Of a DNA stretch of 64,000 nt, positions 30,201-44,158 are shown in pieces; the stretch's first letter is position 1; the number at the start of each line of letters is the position of its first letter. Position numbers and translations under genes: made by a program. Under the pieces are notes generated by a model. The model ran no database searches. It saw nothing but the letters and a program-made list of their open reading frames with translations, and was not told where the DNA came from. This DNA comes from Baylisascaris procyonis (taxonomy: Eukaryota; Nematoda; Chromadorea; Rhabditida; Ascarididae), in the NCBI GenBank assembly GCA_037389465.1, contig JAZARR010000114.1:1-64000 (forward strand), in the 5' to 3' direction.

Positions 30201-33200
30201 TTCAACATAAAAATCAGGACTAGCAATTTACAATCTTTTGCAAAAGATACATCAAATCCACAAGATAAAACTGTAGCCTCACGTCAGCAGCAGGTTCGAG
30301 TTTCTCATGATCGCGTTTGCCATGCGAGAGTGTCCAAGGTTCGAGACCACGTCCAAGAACAAAGAACGTTCCAGTGTATGCCATACCACCAATCCAACCC
30401 AACCGTGTATTAAACGATGGCCGAATATTACGAGTTTTCTTCATCTCCTTCATTACGTAGCTATTCCGCAGATTGGTGTCATATGCTTCTGGATTTATCG
30501 CTAAAACATTCACATTGGTTAAAAAGCAAGTAGAGAGGAAAACAGATAAGTGAGTACTGCTAAATATCTCCACTAACCTTCAATTTTTCATAACAGACAT
30601 TTCCACCGGAAATGATCTAAATGAACGAAAAGTTAGGAGCAGTGATTCAGCAACGATCGATTATTGATAGAAGAAAATTTGCTTAGATTGCTTAGATTTT
30701 TTTAAAATTGATGAAAATAAAGTAGGAAAATAGATGGAAACTTCTGTGAACTAAATATTCATCTGCACTCTATAAACCTCAGATTCTTCGTACATTATGG
30801 GCAATAAAATATTTGTGAACCTATCGCATATTTTCAAGAATCTTAAGAAATGCGCGCTAAAGAACTTTAAAGAAGAGATAACCCAAGGCAAGTAATTAAT
30901 GGCTGCAAAATACGGATAGAATCAGGTTTAAAGAGCAACTGGGAAAGAGTCCAGGTTTCATGCCACAATTAATCAAGTACCTAAAAAACAAGGTTTCTTA
31001 TAGCTCAAATTGGGTTTTGCTAATTATGTTGGCCTTCCTGGAAAAGCCTTTGGAGAATTTTATCATGTTCAAGATCGTGAGCCTCATAGGAGCCGAAGAG
31101 ACAACTCCAGAATGGCTAAGAAATTTCGAAGCCTACCACGTCCAAAATGAAATTTTCCGAGTTTTTTAAAGTTTCCGAAAGCATCGACTCAACTGCAGCC
31201 ACTTGGGGCATAATTTTATGACTCGGGTGTGATGTCCTTAATTTTAGTGCTCTGGTTTCGTTTGAGGTGATTCACCACTTTGCCGTTTCCTATATGCAAA
31301 TCATATATCCATCCATCTGCCTCATTCCTAAAGCGGGTTTCAACCTGCCAGTTCATGCATCCAGCACACTCACTGGGGTTAAATCGGTTTACGGTATCGA
31401 TGCAAACAGTAAAACAAAATCTCGCTAGGCCGTTGGTAGATGATTACCGAATTCTTATCATGTTCATAATATTTTTTACCAACACAGGGGTTCTGGATTG
31501 TGCAGGCATATTGGTTGTTATTACCTCCATGAATTCAATGCTATCCATTACATCACGGATGATAAAACTACAGTATTACTCACAAATCTACGTTTCTCGA
31601 TGGAATTTAATTTCGCAGAAATCTGCAAATCCGAACTCGAACCAATTTTACAAAAAATCTGCAAACCTGAGCTGAGTTCACTCTTGCAGACTTATGCATA
31701 GCTAATTATTTCAGTAACTGTTTATAAACACGAACACCGAATGCATAATAAGTTTTAACAAGAGCTATTTGATTCTTGAACCATTGAAAAGCTTAAATGA
31801 AGAAACAGACGCACTAAAATGGACTTCCGGCAAACAAATGCCTCGGAACTTTTGACGAACTTCTCTCTTTTTCAAAACTGCAATTTTTTAATAAGCGTTA
31901 ACACCGACTGATATTTTCTCGCAGTTACTAAGAGAGCAATGCAATGATTCACTGCGCCAATTTTGTATGTTTTTCTGGTGAAATATATACATTTGTTCAA
32001 AACTACCGGTCGTTTCCCTTCTCTTGAAAAAAAAATGGTGTTGACCATGTTTTATAAGCCAAAATTGGGCGTTAAAATTGACAAAATGATGAAAACAAAC
32101 TTTTTTTGCTTTCGAGCTCCGGGAAGATAGCTTCAGCTGCGACCATGCCACTCTTCATCGCATTATGGATACCCTTCAGCTTGGCGACATTCATGAGGCC
32201 GGCCGTACAACCGATTAGACATCCACCTGGGAACGCTAATTTGGGAATAGTCTGATAGCCACCCTCATTAAGAGCCCTTGCGCCGTATCCGATACGCGTG
32301 CCGCCTTCCAAATGTTTTCGAATCGAAGGATGCAACTTGTAGCGTTGGAATTCCTGTTCAATAAACGTTGTCTCAAGACAACCGGTGGCACACAAAATTC
32401 CGGCTTCTTGCATGAATTGGCCTACTTGCAACGGATCACACCTCGTTGATCACAATCAATCTCGTTTCTTTTGGCAATATGACATACTTTCGGCAACTGG
32501 TCGCGATCAAAAAAAATCAATTGAAGGGATTCGATGCATCACAGCTTGCGAGGCAATGGTCATCGCGGAGAGGAAATAAGGCAAATCTGAGCGCGCGATT
32601 GCAAGTCGCATTTGTTAAATCTTTAATGATGACGCAAACATGTGAAAACTTCCCGCAAGTTTTTTTGTAAGCCCGCCAAAATATACCTATGGGTATCCAG
32701 CAATCATTTCATTTGAAGAATACTAGAATATTATGACGTCAATGTTGCCTCTTATTTTTCTCAATTTTTCAAACATCAAAGTGGACCTGAGAATATATGC
32801 ACGGATTTCCCCACCCACTTAGGATACAGGAGGAGGAGGGAGCCAATCCATATACAATTCACACTTCCTTCGATATGTAAATAGCTTGATTAAACTGTGT
32901 CCCATCCCTGATGAGAAAAAACGTTCGACTTTGTCGATCCGACCAATGCGATTTCCCACAAACTCCCTGTAGGCCAAGAACATCGTATGCTCTGGCAGGC
33001 TCCGGGCAAGAATATTGTTATGCATTCCAAATATCTCACTATCTTCCTATAGCAGGTTTACAAAGAGCAGACTTTTACATTCGAATCTACTGAAGTTTCA
33101 TGAAACAATTCATCGCCCAACAAGCGGGTACTTATCATGTGAATACGTATGCTGATCAATAAAGACCACCAATAGAGCCCGATTTCTAAAATTTCTTGGA

Positions 33201-36200
33201 TTTTCGCGACTAATAGTTGATTTTTCATACTTGAATTAAAATTTGCTAAAAGGAAAAGCAATAAAAGTGGCATCAAACCTGATATGGATTAATATAGGGA
33301 TCTTTATAGTCGAGTGCCACTACGAAACCGATAGCCACAAGTGGTTGTCCATTGTCTTCGATATGATACATAAATGAACCGCCATATTGTCCACGTTTCT
33401 GCAATAATATACTTCCCAATCGAGCACCTATTGCAGCAAGATGAATGAGATAAGCAAATTTTTTGCGAGCTGAAAAAGTAGAAAGAAAAGAAAACGATGA
33501 ATTCGAAGAGAAAACAAAAGAACTTGACACTGCAATTTAAAATCAACTTTCTGAGACCTTTCTAATCCTGAGCAGAGAAAAAAGTTTGCATGCTTAAAAA
33601 TTGAACTATAGCCTTAAATACTGATCGGTATAGTTTGTCGAGCTTCTACTAATCGATCAGCTGCACGCGACAATAAAAAAATTGGAAAACGCGTCATAGA
33701 AATTGGCGCGATGTGCGTTTTCGTTACTCACCTCAGCGAACCCTTGCAGAATGCAAACACTCAAAATACAACGAAATAAAACCTCGTACAACTTTCCGTA
33801 TACAAACGAGCAGCTGCAATCAGTCGTTCATTGGCCTTCATTCCATTGATCAAACAATCAATTTGCACATTAAAGTTCTATGCCTTTTCGAAAGCATAAA
33901 ACTCATAAGTAGGTCAATTTATACGCACAGCAAGCCTATCAAATTTCACTACGATGATTTCTCTGCTTTATCAGTTGAAAATCTCAAATATTAGGTGGAC
34001 CATACGTATATGTATATAAATAGGATCTACTTAATCTGTGATGCAAAAAAAACACTGTCATGAAATCAATTCATACGTTTTTCATGTAAATTAGATGTTT
34101 TCAACGTAGAAATACTGTCGAAAAAAGAAGAGCAGATAAAGAATCAGTAGATAAGCAATGAAAGAGAAAGGCTGAAAATGTGAAAGAAGGCGACGGATAA
34201 TAAACGTCAGGTATATAATAAACAATGCAGCAAATACGAGAACGAAAGCAACGAAACAGAAGCCAAATTCTTCTCAAAGATCTTTGAAAAGATCGAAGAT
34301 GTGTTTTCTACATGAAAAATGACAAAAAAAAACAAAAATATAGCCCTATGAGATAATAGCATTTATAAATAAGAAAACCCACCAAAGGATATCCAAGAGT
34401 ATGTTCAACATAGCCGGGCTTATGTTTCGACTTCTCCACTTGCCACATCTCTTTTAAACCGATACCATAAGACATTGGATGACTATTAGCATCGAGTTTA
34501 AACTAAAACACAAATTCGTTACAGTAAATTGTGAGCTGATTGAGATAAAACAACGGAAAACACTGAATTAATAGTAGAATTTTAAAAGATATGCAAAGCG
34601 TTTCATAGCAGTATTGATCAATAAGTAACAATTATTTGGGTTAACCGAGCCAATCTTGTCACATCCGAATAACTGAAGAGACCTCATGCGAATAAAAAAC
34701 ATTACTTATAGAAGAATACCGATTCGGTATTTTTTCATCGATTAGCTCAGGAGGCCCCAAATCTCTTTATGCCAGAAAGGCCCCGGTCTCCTGCTCAGTA
34801 TTTTTATACCCGGACGGTTCTACTCGGTTGCCTGTGACCGCACTACTTCATAATCACGCACGCTTACACCAATAGGTACGTCTATACACATGCTGATATA
34901 AGTATGAGCACTAAAAATGGATATACATGACAATACAAACAATGAATGAGTAATTAAAAAGTGAATTACAGTCCAGATTTAATGGGAATTACTTTAATAA
35001 AATCTATCATCCAATATCCCTCGAATAGCAGTCCCCCTTCCCCCCCCCGTTAATAACTTGCAAGTGAGTTTCTATAAACAAACTAACGGCTTTCATTCAG
35101 TCAACGCAATCCTATCAAAATGAACTGCTAAACAGGCGAAACACCTTCTAAAATATTTTCGCAGACTATAGTATCATGCAAAATAACCTTTTCTATAAGT
35201 CCCTTAGTCAGATGGCCTCGACATCCTTCAGCGAAGATCGTACATTTCGCACGTAGTTCCATACCCCGTTGGAAACTCTCCTGAAACATCCATTAGCACT
35301 AATTGTTTCCTTCCATTAAGTAGATGCATAACAATACTTCACAAGAAGTAGTAAATCACCATCTAGAGTTGAGTTCTAAAATCAGAAATATACTACTTTC
35401 TTAGTCATACTTCTTTACTGAACAATAATAGTCTGTACTATCGAAAGGGTTGCGATTATCGATAAGAACGCCATGAGAAAATATAAAAATGCTTCTAAAT
35501 TGCAAAACTTCCCTTAAAAAAATCTTGTTTTAAACCATTAGGAGTGATGAACTTTCCTTATCAATTCAATTTATAAACACATCCTTCATTTCTACCCCTC
35601 CCCCCCCTCATCACTGGCTTAAGTATTAAAGGTGTTAATGATTTTAAAAATTTTCACTTTGCGTGAGACGAATATGTTGCATAATATATTGAATGCATTT
35701 TTGAGTGCAACACACTAAACGCGATATCTTTCAAGCACAATCATTCCGTATATGTTTGATAGCTCATTTATCGCCACTTTTTATATGACACCATGGGAAA
35801 TCTTTTTAAATCCTCTAGCTTCGTTCAGAGATCGTTAGCTTCGCCCCTTAATGAAATACGCCGCACTTTTAATCGTATACAACATTAGTCTTCGATTTTC
35901 CAGAAATTTTGTGGGTCGCTATTTCAGGTCAATTTCAGGATAACAATTCGAGACAGAAATTCAAAAATTGAAATTGGTGGGTAGAAAGAAACCGTTTTCG
36001 GTATTGCGAAACTAAAATCTATGTCGTCTAGAAAGATCTTCAATGGAAATGCATCGAAGATTTTGCAATTTACGCGAAATTTCCTCGAAACTTTTTCAAG
36101 ATACATTTTTATGAAAGTGAAAAAATTTTTTAAAGTTTTTAGCGCTCATAAAAAAGCCTTATTCAATTCTTATTGTTTACCATCCCGCTGTGGTAAACTT

Positions 36201-38925
36201 TCTAAAAAACAAAAACCTTTTACTGAAGAGTCTTTTTCCCCTCGACCGGAAATAGCAATCGCTTGCCATTCGCTCACCATAAACGCATCTGAGATTTCGG
36301 TACGTTATGTTGATCATGAAGGATTATGTAGGAAATGTGAGATCCCTCCGTCCCATTGCTTTATACCTTCCAATTCTTGTTTTATGAGGTTTGAACTCCT
36401 GTTCGCTACTAGCGTCATTTTAAATCTTGTGCACTCTTACCTGCTGAAGGTATGCTCCTAAGCTCATACATAGGAATATCGCTATGTTTCGTCATTGAAG
36501 ACAACAAGCTGCTTCAATTGCACGTCAACTCTTCACCTTATGGGCTTTAATGCATTGTGCTGGAAAAAGGGATAAATAATGGAAATGACAATAAAGGTAA
36601 GTTGTATCCGTCGAAAGAGACACAAAAGAGAACCTTTGGAGCTCCATCTCTCGCAACACCGACGTCATTGGTAGCAACCCCGGCGACGCTGCCATCACTG
36701 TTATAGAGCACTTCTTGTGCGGCATATCCCGGATAAATCTCCACTCCCATCTCTTCTGCTTTCTCGCCCAGCCATTTGGTTAGATGACCCAACCTGTAAA
36801 AACATTCCTCTTGTATAAAGACACAAAGTAGGAACACCCAGAAAGAATATTGGCTAAGTTTTGTAACACTTAGTGACTATTAATAAACACTGGACAAAGT
36901 TGTAGCTAATATGCAAAACACAACAAGGAAATAACAAATTCTGTACAAGGTCATAGCCGTTAGGTTTGATAATGAAGAAAAGAGGTGGGAGGAATGATGC
37001 TGATATGTAACTTAAAATATCAATAAGACAAGCAGCAGCAATACCTGACGATGTAATTGCCGTGGTTGTAAAGTGGATTGCCTGGCATCGCTGGCATTGG
37101 TATGCGCCCTTTCTTCGTTAGAAGTGCTAATGATTCCGACTGAAAATATCACTCTAGAATAACGGAATCGCTACAAATAACTATCGAAAAATAACCGTTA
37201 TTATCAACTGTTATCATTGATTGCCAATAATAATTACTAATATTCAGTGTTACTCATAAGGACAGTCATCACTGCTCTCCTCAATACTGCAATTATAGTT
37301 TCAATTCCCACTACTTAAAATTATAATATTACTACTGGTATGATTCATGGTGTAATTCATTTAATTTATACGCTGGTTTCGACATTTCTACGAAAGTATT
37401 TTAGAAAAATTCAAGAGTCTATTCATGAATAAAAATCAGTTTTTTTTTGGGTTGGTGATTTTATTGAAAACTATCTAGAGAATCTAGAACCTTTTTACAC
37501 AAATTTGAGAGAATGACCGACTGCCGGGTAAATTGGCACTTTTGTAGAGTGGATCGGGAACACGGATGGTTATGACGCAACCGTATGCGAGCCAACCAAA
37601 CGAACTGTTTTATAAGATCACTTATACTAACCAGAGCGCAGCAATAGGGCTTCATACTCTATGAAGCCTCTAATTTCGATTCCATGCAACAATTGCCCTG
37701 ATATGACATTCGCGATGGTTGGAATGAGCGGAAGATATTTCCCTCGTATATATGCAACGAAATCGAAATCAATTGGTTGCAGCTTCATTTTCGCTGTACA
37801 TTGAGGATAATAAATAAAAAGATACATTGAGGTGTGACAAAATAAAGAAAACAATTGTTCGCTAAGACGGCGATCGCCGAGGCGGCTGAGTGTGGAACGA
37901 TGGTGCATGCGGTGAAGGGAGCAATCCTAGCGGAATATGATGTTAGTGAGAAGCTAAGAGAAGGCAAGGAGAGCATGTCATGCACCAATACTACATTCAT
38001 GTGCTGCTAGGTTGCAAGCCTTTAACTTAAAAAGCACCAGGGGACTCTTTTATATCTTTGAATTCATTTCCCACGGAGGGTGAAAATTTTCATAGATCAC
38101 TTAGGTTTCCTATCCCTTTGGTAAACATCATCAGCCCATGAACTGATTGATGCAAGACGAAGAACAGCTGACTGCATAGTAACACATACGGTGACTTTCT
38201 GATAAACTGGTGTGTTCATATTCTTCCAATCGGGAAAAAGCTCATCCATGCCGCGAGGGTCGATAACGGCTCCGGATAAGATATGTGCACCCACTTCAGG
38301 CGCCTTCTCAACGACGCATACGCGGATCTCTATAATAAAGTTTACTACAAAAAAAATCTACAGCCAAAAATTGTCCATCATTTGCATAGATATGCATATC
38401 ACTGATTTTGGAAGGCGATCCACAGCAACTAGACTAGACGGATAACTTAGCGCCATATGAAAGGCATGAAAGTAGACGACGTTCATTCCTGCGATATTTG
38501 GGCTGACATATCGCATATACTGTATAACACGAACGTGGATCATGTTGCGTATTTCGCAATAAATGTTGTAAAAAATGCAAAAATTGTCAAAAAGAGCTTG
38601 AAGATTGTAATGGTACCTGGCAACCCCAATAGTACCAAGCAGAAGACAGGATCGACCAACCTTTTTTGTGTTGAGTGGCGAGCTGTTGTAGACGGATAGC
38701 AGCACACATGCCTGCTGGTCCACCTCCAACAATCGCCACATCATATTCGTCTGCAACACGCGTCATATCGATCTTCTTCCATCTCGGATCCTTGTCGCGA
38801 GGATGTCGCGTGTAATGTGTGGTCGTCCATTTACCGTTCACTACATTCTGTAATCTCTGCGTCGACCGGAACAGACATCGTACGCTCACACGCATCGGCG
38901 CCCTCAAATATATTCCTATTTCCAT
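27255..38925 (-). CDS. let-721: Electron transfer flavoprotein-ubiquinone oxidoreductase, 12 coding exons
   Basis: This mitochondrial inner-membrane flavoprotein passes electrons from ETF (fatty-acid and amino-acid oxidation) to ubiquinone. Exons, 5' to 3': 38925-38661, 38329-38190, 37139-37045, 36793-36634, 35280-35188, 34502-34383, 33398-33279, 32353-32101, 30500-30283, 29410-29224, 28725-28591, 27286-27255. These give 606 codons including stop, close to the usual ~600 aa. Motifs are the FAD-binding [10 protein letters not shown] (exon 1), [12 protein letters not shown] (exon 2), [12 protein letters not shown] (exons 3-4), YGGSFMYH (exon 7), [11 protein letters not shown] (exon 8) and the 4Fe-4S ligands FCPAG plus CIHCKTCDI (exons 10-11). 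The C-terminus is GGGPKYDGL. The start could also be the internal Met at 38895, which would still leave an Arg-rich mitochondrial presequence ([17 protein letters not shown]). Symbol by homology to C. elegans let-721 / human ETFDH. Confidence 0.95.
27287..28590 (-). other. GC-AG intron (last intron of the ETF-QO gene)
   Basis: Exon 11 ends GAAG and the intron starts GCAAGT at 28590-28585. The acceptor is TTTCAG ending at 27287. This is the only junction that completes the conserved C-terminus (VAPEG joined to GGPKYDG), and its phases match. The donor has the strong AAG/GCAAGT context typical of GC-AG introns. Confidence 0.88.
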
Positions 38926-38962
38926 AATACAGAAACCGATAAAACGAGCATTCCGGTACTGT

Positions 38963-39190
38963 CTAGAGAGATTCTCGACGATCTGCAGTGGCAATATAAC
39001 ATTTCAAGCAGCATAATGTGCTGGCAATAATCATCAACAAAAATAAAATTGCTTCAAGCAACACATAATCAACAGTGTCAAGAAGAATGTTCTTGACTGC
39101 AGCGCTGCCATCGTGCAATGGAAAATCTTTAATAAGAATAAAAGAAAGCAATAAAATGAAGCAAGCAGATATATAGCGAAGCGACAGCAT
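38963..39190 (-). CDS. Small two-helix membrane protein, hypothetical (75 aa)
   Basis: ATG at 39190 opens a 75-codon frame ending in TAG at 38963. Residues about 8-21 ([10 protein letters not shown] core) form a signal peptide or first membrane helix. Residues about 42-66 ([19 protein letters not shown]) form a second helix, followed by a short Cys/Arg-containing tail. The stop lies only 37 nt upstream of the ETF-QO ATG on the same strand, and acceptor-like CAG sequences overlap the end of the frame. It could be a small upstream cistron with close spacing, a 5' upstream ORF, or chance. No homologue is recalled, and hydrophobic ORFs arise easily in AT-rich DNA. Confidence 0.4.
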   Translation of the reverse strand: MLSLRYISACFILLLSFILIKDFPLHDGSAAVKNILLDTVDYVLLEAILFLLMIIASTLCCLKCYIATADRRESL

Positions 39191-40619
39191 GTGAAGATCC
39201 GATAGTTTTGTTATTTGGCTGTTTATAGCCCGCAGAGTAATAAACCCAATTTTTACAATTCAACAATAAGGTGCTATTAAAAGACCAATGGCTATGACAT
39301 TTCATTCATACGGTACCAACTCCGATACAATGCTGATTACGGTAGTTCCTTCAGAAGGTGTTTGCTGATCGAGCTGACCCCTTCATACACTTTGTTTTGA
39401 ACGGAAAAAGCGTTCTTTTGCAATGATGCAATGCCATATATGGAACACTATGCAACTACGCTTTGCAAAACATGTTTACCATTGTAGAGGATATATCTGC
39501 AGAAAGAAGCAAAGCATTTTATAGAAGAAGATCAAAGAACAGCGCTTTCAGAATCAACAAATACTCTGACTGTCCAACATTTCGATCGTCCATCTAATAG
39601 CTGCTAAAGAGTCGCTAGAAGTAAAGAAGTGGAACAAAACTGTTCATGAAACCCTCACAGGATGGAACTCTAAAATCTGTGAGGATTCGAATCTGCCGGT
39701 TGAATTAGGCGCCGAGTGAGATTGTTATAACAAATGAGAGTGTATTATATTCATCGAATTTCGCAACTCTATTTTTCGCAGCTCCCAAATTGAAATCATT
39801 GGATGGTCAGAAGGATACACGCATAGACGTTCACCTATATACGGCGTTATCTACTAAGCTTCAACACAAGAGAGAAGAGAAAATAGCGGTTTTTATTGCA
39901 GTGAGCTTGATAAATTATATCGCAATCAGTACACGATGAAAAGCACGGTTGCCAAAGACGCTTCATATATTATACCTACCTTTATCCGCTTTTTCGTATC
40001 GTTTATCACTTCGGATTTAAATGATACCTGGTTTATAAAAACACCGAAAAACCATCCTATTGTTGCATATTGAAAGAGGTCACATCCTCTGTTGATTACT
40101 TTCGAGGAAATCGCACTTAATAGTTAGTATCCTTTGCTACGCTAATTACCCTCAGTATTAGCCTCTCCCTTATTACTTGCCCATTTTGGTGGGAAGCACC
40201 GTCCTAACGTAGCGCAATCAACGCAAACCATGGAAGGCTCAAAAATTAGAGACTTTGCAATGCATGAGAGCAGACAGCGACGACAAACGATGATTGTACT
40301 TCGACCCCAACGCTCTAGCGTGACAAAGATCACTCAAACTACAAATACGCGGCTGGTAGGTGAGCTGCTTCACCGCTGAGACATTTACACCTCAATGCGT
40401 CTTATTCCACTTGCTTGCTACCATACCGCATCTGAATGTATGCAACTCCTCAAAAAATGCTCAAGGGGACGAGTCGCCGATCCCGTTTACCCTTTTCTGG
40501 GCATTTTACATTCCGATTGAAGATGGGGCTTTTATTAAAGCTGAAATATTATGTTCGCAACTTCGAAACAAACGTCCACTCCAGCAAAGATTTAGGGAGA
40601 AGGCTTATAAACACTGAAC

Positions 40620-41034
40620 TAACGTATGTTTCCTAGCCGTCCAAGAAGTTATTTTCGGCTGCCGCAGTAATTGATATCCAAACTGCACTTTATGCGCTTT
40701 TGCAAGTTGCCCTGCGCTGTTCGACAATAGTTCCCATGCCTGTTGTCCGGCAACCGAGTTTCCCCTGAATTCTGAAAGTACCGTCGAATGTGCGATGCTA
40801 AAAACACGAGAAGCAAGAAAGTGATTTCCAAAGTTATCCCTTCACCAATTTTGCCTGCACATATATTTTCTGAATTTATATCATCCCCAGAATATGTGCC
40901 CGGTTAAAATCTGCGAATTACATACTCACCTCCCCGTTCTTCTTATTATGAATATCCTCCTCACTAACAGATCCGCTTTTGAAGGTTGCGACCGCTATAA
41001 CCTTCGGCTTATAATACGTTGGACATGACGTGCT
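40620..41034 (-). other. Possible - strand exons, unknown gene
   Basis: The stretch 41034-40930 is open for 35 codons (containing YYKPKVIAVATFKSGSV) and ends exactly at a consensus donor (GAG/GTGAGT at 40930). An acceptor-like GTTTTTAG follows near 40800. The next about 110-170 bases are open in all three - strand frames, so the reading frame cannot be decided. The frame compatible with a phase-0 join stops after about 36 codons. There is no recognisable domain. This could be a short gene upstream of the ETF-QO locus or noise. Confidence 0.25.
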
Positions 41035-44000
41035 TTAGGTTAGGTTATAACGCTGTGATGTTAAGCAATGGAGGCGTGGAATTGCATTCTGCAAACACAT
41101 ATGTACTAGCGTTAGAACCGGATTCTTTGAAAAAAAGCATTTTCCGCGCCGACGATGTGATGAATCTTTTTTCACTCAGCCTTTCTTCATAGAAACAGGT
41201 GAGTTGTGGATGTATTGTACCGAATGCTACACACTACAACGTACAAAGTTCAAAAACACCGCAGTCTTGCACTTCAGTGTCGCTACCTCGAGTTCACTGA
41301 TACGGCGCTATTGAACCCTGCGAGGTGTACTGTGTTACCAGACATGAGGAGAGAGCGGATGGCTTCGAATTTGCAGTGATAGTTTAAAGTTTTACTATTA
41401 CTATAAACACTTTACTATTACTCGTACTCTTATTTTTAGTTTGTCACCTTCAAATTAGCCATCTTCGCACATCGACAATTTCGATGCCTGTCTTGGCCTT
41501 GCATCCTCAAGGGAAATTTTTATGCTTATCGTAGTTGATAATAGGAAATACTAGCATCAAGTTTTTGCAAATTTTTTGTAGTAATAAAACTTTTATAAGT
41601 GCAATGAAGACGAACGAAATGGCGGAAAAAAATATGCAAATATCCACTACTATTATATACATTGATTGAACAAATAAGAGAGAAATAAATAAAGAAAGAG
41701 TTGTTGATTCACATAATGGTCGTACTATTAATAAGGGGAATATATAATTCGCAATGGAAGGAGTAATATCATACGAGTCGTGTTACAACAAAATATGGAA
41801 GCAGCAAGTCAATTCTCTTTTAGATTCGATTATAGTGCATTCAATAGTAGAAACCACTAAGCATAGAAACAACAAAACACAGCTCGAATAACCTTAACAC
41901 TTAATAAATGAGCAGAAATACGATACTGTTACAAGTCAAACTTCTGAGCGAATACGCAACTTGCCCTTTCAAATATTTATTCGCTCCTATCGATGCAAAA
42001 ATCGATCTATGATTCATAAGAATGTTATATCTATCATAATGAAACTAATAGGAACAGTTTGTTGCCTTCTGAATATTTTCTTCAATTCGTCGATCAACGT
42101 TATCGATAAATAAAGGTTCTCAGAAATCGTCGAAAATGAGCCATTCTTATAATAAAATCAGCTTTCGGGTTGGATGTGCTATTGCTTTGCTGTCGTTTAC
42201 AATCACTCAGCTTGCAATAACTTTACAGAGAAGGAATCATCTTCACAGTGGAAGAAAAAATGCATAGTGGGGAATTTTTTTTTTGATGAAATGATAAGTT
42301 GAATTCTTGTTTATATTTTAGGAGTTATAATTTCATAAAATCCTCTCTCCACCCCCTTTTCCAATTTGGACCCCCTTCCCCCTTCATGCGTCACAGACAC
42401 AGTAATAGAAGCATTAGCTATGGGACTGAATATTATGACTTGATATTATCGTATTGTTATGAGCTTCAAATCGAAACTAGGTTCATAAACGTTTTCATTG
42501 AGCAAGGGGGGGGGGGGGGAGGGGGCAAAAGGGGAGTGGATAGCGAAGAAGCACAACTAAGCATTATTCAAGACACCACGCTAACGGCGAGCCGAAGCAC
42601 TAACTGATAGAATAGATGGTGAAGCGTTCATTCGAGCTAAAACACTGCCCTTGAAAGAGGTGAAACTCACGTTCTAGACAGTTGGTAGATGCAGAAAAAA
42701 GAACGAGCTAAAATTATTGCGTTAAATATCGGCAGAAGAAAAGTTTGCAAAAGAGACAGCTGCTACCAGACATGGTCCTCCAACCTGAAGAGCTATCGAA
42801 CAGCACCAACTGTCCGACAAAACGATACTCCAATCGAACAATTTCCAACTACTCTCTTATTGATCGGTTGAATTTCTATTGTTCACGACGATGGATTTTT
42901 GCACAGAAACTTTATAAGGATTATTCGAATAATAGAGATCAGAGTTGTATAATGCCTTATTATTTGAATCGAAATTAAATTTTTTTTTTCTCTTTGCTAT
43001 GAAATGTCAAAGAACGAGAAATAACGTTGAAAAAAAATCTTTGGCGTTGTAAAAATTGAATTAGTTGATGATAATAGTTGATTTATCAGAGCACAGTATT
43101 TCTCGACACTGTACAATGAATCATCTCTTAATGAATTTTTCTCTAAAGAAGTCAAATATTTTGGTATAAGTAAAAGCTTCTCCGACTTTTCTTGTTCGGA
43201 AAAAGTTCTCATTGGATATGGTATTTAAATAGTGATTATTTACTTCATAACTTTTATTCCACTTCCTTTTTCTTTTTTTAACTATAAAATATTTTTACTC
43301 GACATTTTAATTCTCATGCTCTATGTTTTTCTATTTTTTCACTTCCATTTCAAGTCGACTATAAATCCCTCACCTCCGATTTTATCCGTTTCAAAATATT
43401 TGTTGTGTTCACGATAAATATATTCGGTTTAATTTGAAATTCAGGAACTATATATACCGTACGTAGAGTTGATTACTATTTTCTCAAGTGTTCAATAGTA
43501 GGTGACTTTGGCGCTGAACTTCTTCTGCATACGGTAGCCGATTGAATATTTAAGTGAATTTTTTTGTGTATATGCTAGTTTAGTATGAAACTGCAAAGCT
43601 CATCGCTGTAATGCTGCATTTTTAAATTATTTAGATGTAATATTCTTTTGCGTATACCATAGGCCTAAAAGGCAACTACAAATTGAGGTCCAAGGCATTC
43701 GTGAAATAAGACCATTACCAATGCCTCGTTGTTTTCAATCTTAACCATCAACCACGCTTCGAGATAGGCTTCGTACTGTAATAGTCAAGCGGCCATCGAC
43801 TATTTGAGTGAATCAATTACCGGTGGCGAATCATGTGGTACCACTTGTATTTTAAAGAATTCGCCAAGACATCTATGTTGGTTGCTCACCTGCCACTTAT
43901 TTCTTCCCCACAGTTTAACTATTTTTTTTTTTGAGAAAAAACATAAAATCGTGCATTTCAACAATTTGCTTATTTATTTCTCAAATATCTTATTTTTTAA

Positions 44001-44153
44001 TCTATTGAAAACCTATCGGAAACATAGCTATAAAGCAATAATCAAATCACATGAAAAAAATGTCTTTAAAGTTTTTATTATGTTCAGTTTTCATAAAATT
44101 TTGCAATTATTCCTTCGCCAATATTCAAAACTCAAGAATTATTTGGAAGGAAA
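41035..44153. other. Intergenic AT-rich region left of the retrotransposon
   Basis: No supported gene. It holds a 14-G run followed by G5 and G4 runs (42506-42534), a short TAGGTTAGGTTA stretch near 41036, poly-T and poly-A runs, and an AT-rich flank. Several ORFs of 60-150 codons here have Phe/Leu/Ile/Lys-biased composition and one runs into the LTR, so I treat them as chance. Confidence 0.5.
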
Positions 44154-44158
44154 ATTTC
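44154..44158. repeat. Target-site duplication, left copy (ATTTC)
   Basis: ATTTC immediately precedes the TG of the left LTR and is repeated directly after the CA of the right LTR at 52523-52527. A five-base duplication is normal for BEL/Pao integration. Confidence 0.93.

Noticed and set aside
31280..31675. 131-codon + strand ORF
   Set aside because: It lies antisense in an ETF-QO intron between well-supported exons 8 and 9. It shows no motif or splice support.
36021..36461. 146-codon + strand ORF
   Set aside because: It lies antisense inside an ETF-QO intron, has no recognisable domain, and its composition reflects local AT bias.
41036..41048. TAGGTTAGGTTA stretch resembling telomeric repeats
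   Set aside because: There are only two short units, and the nematode telomere repeat is TTAGGC, so this is chance similarity.
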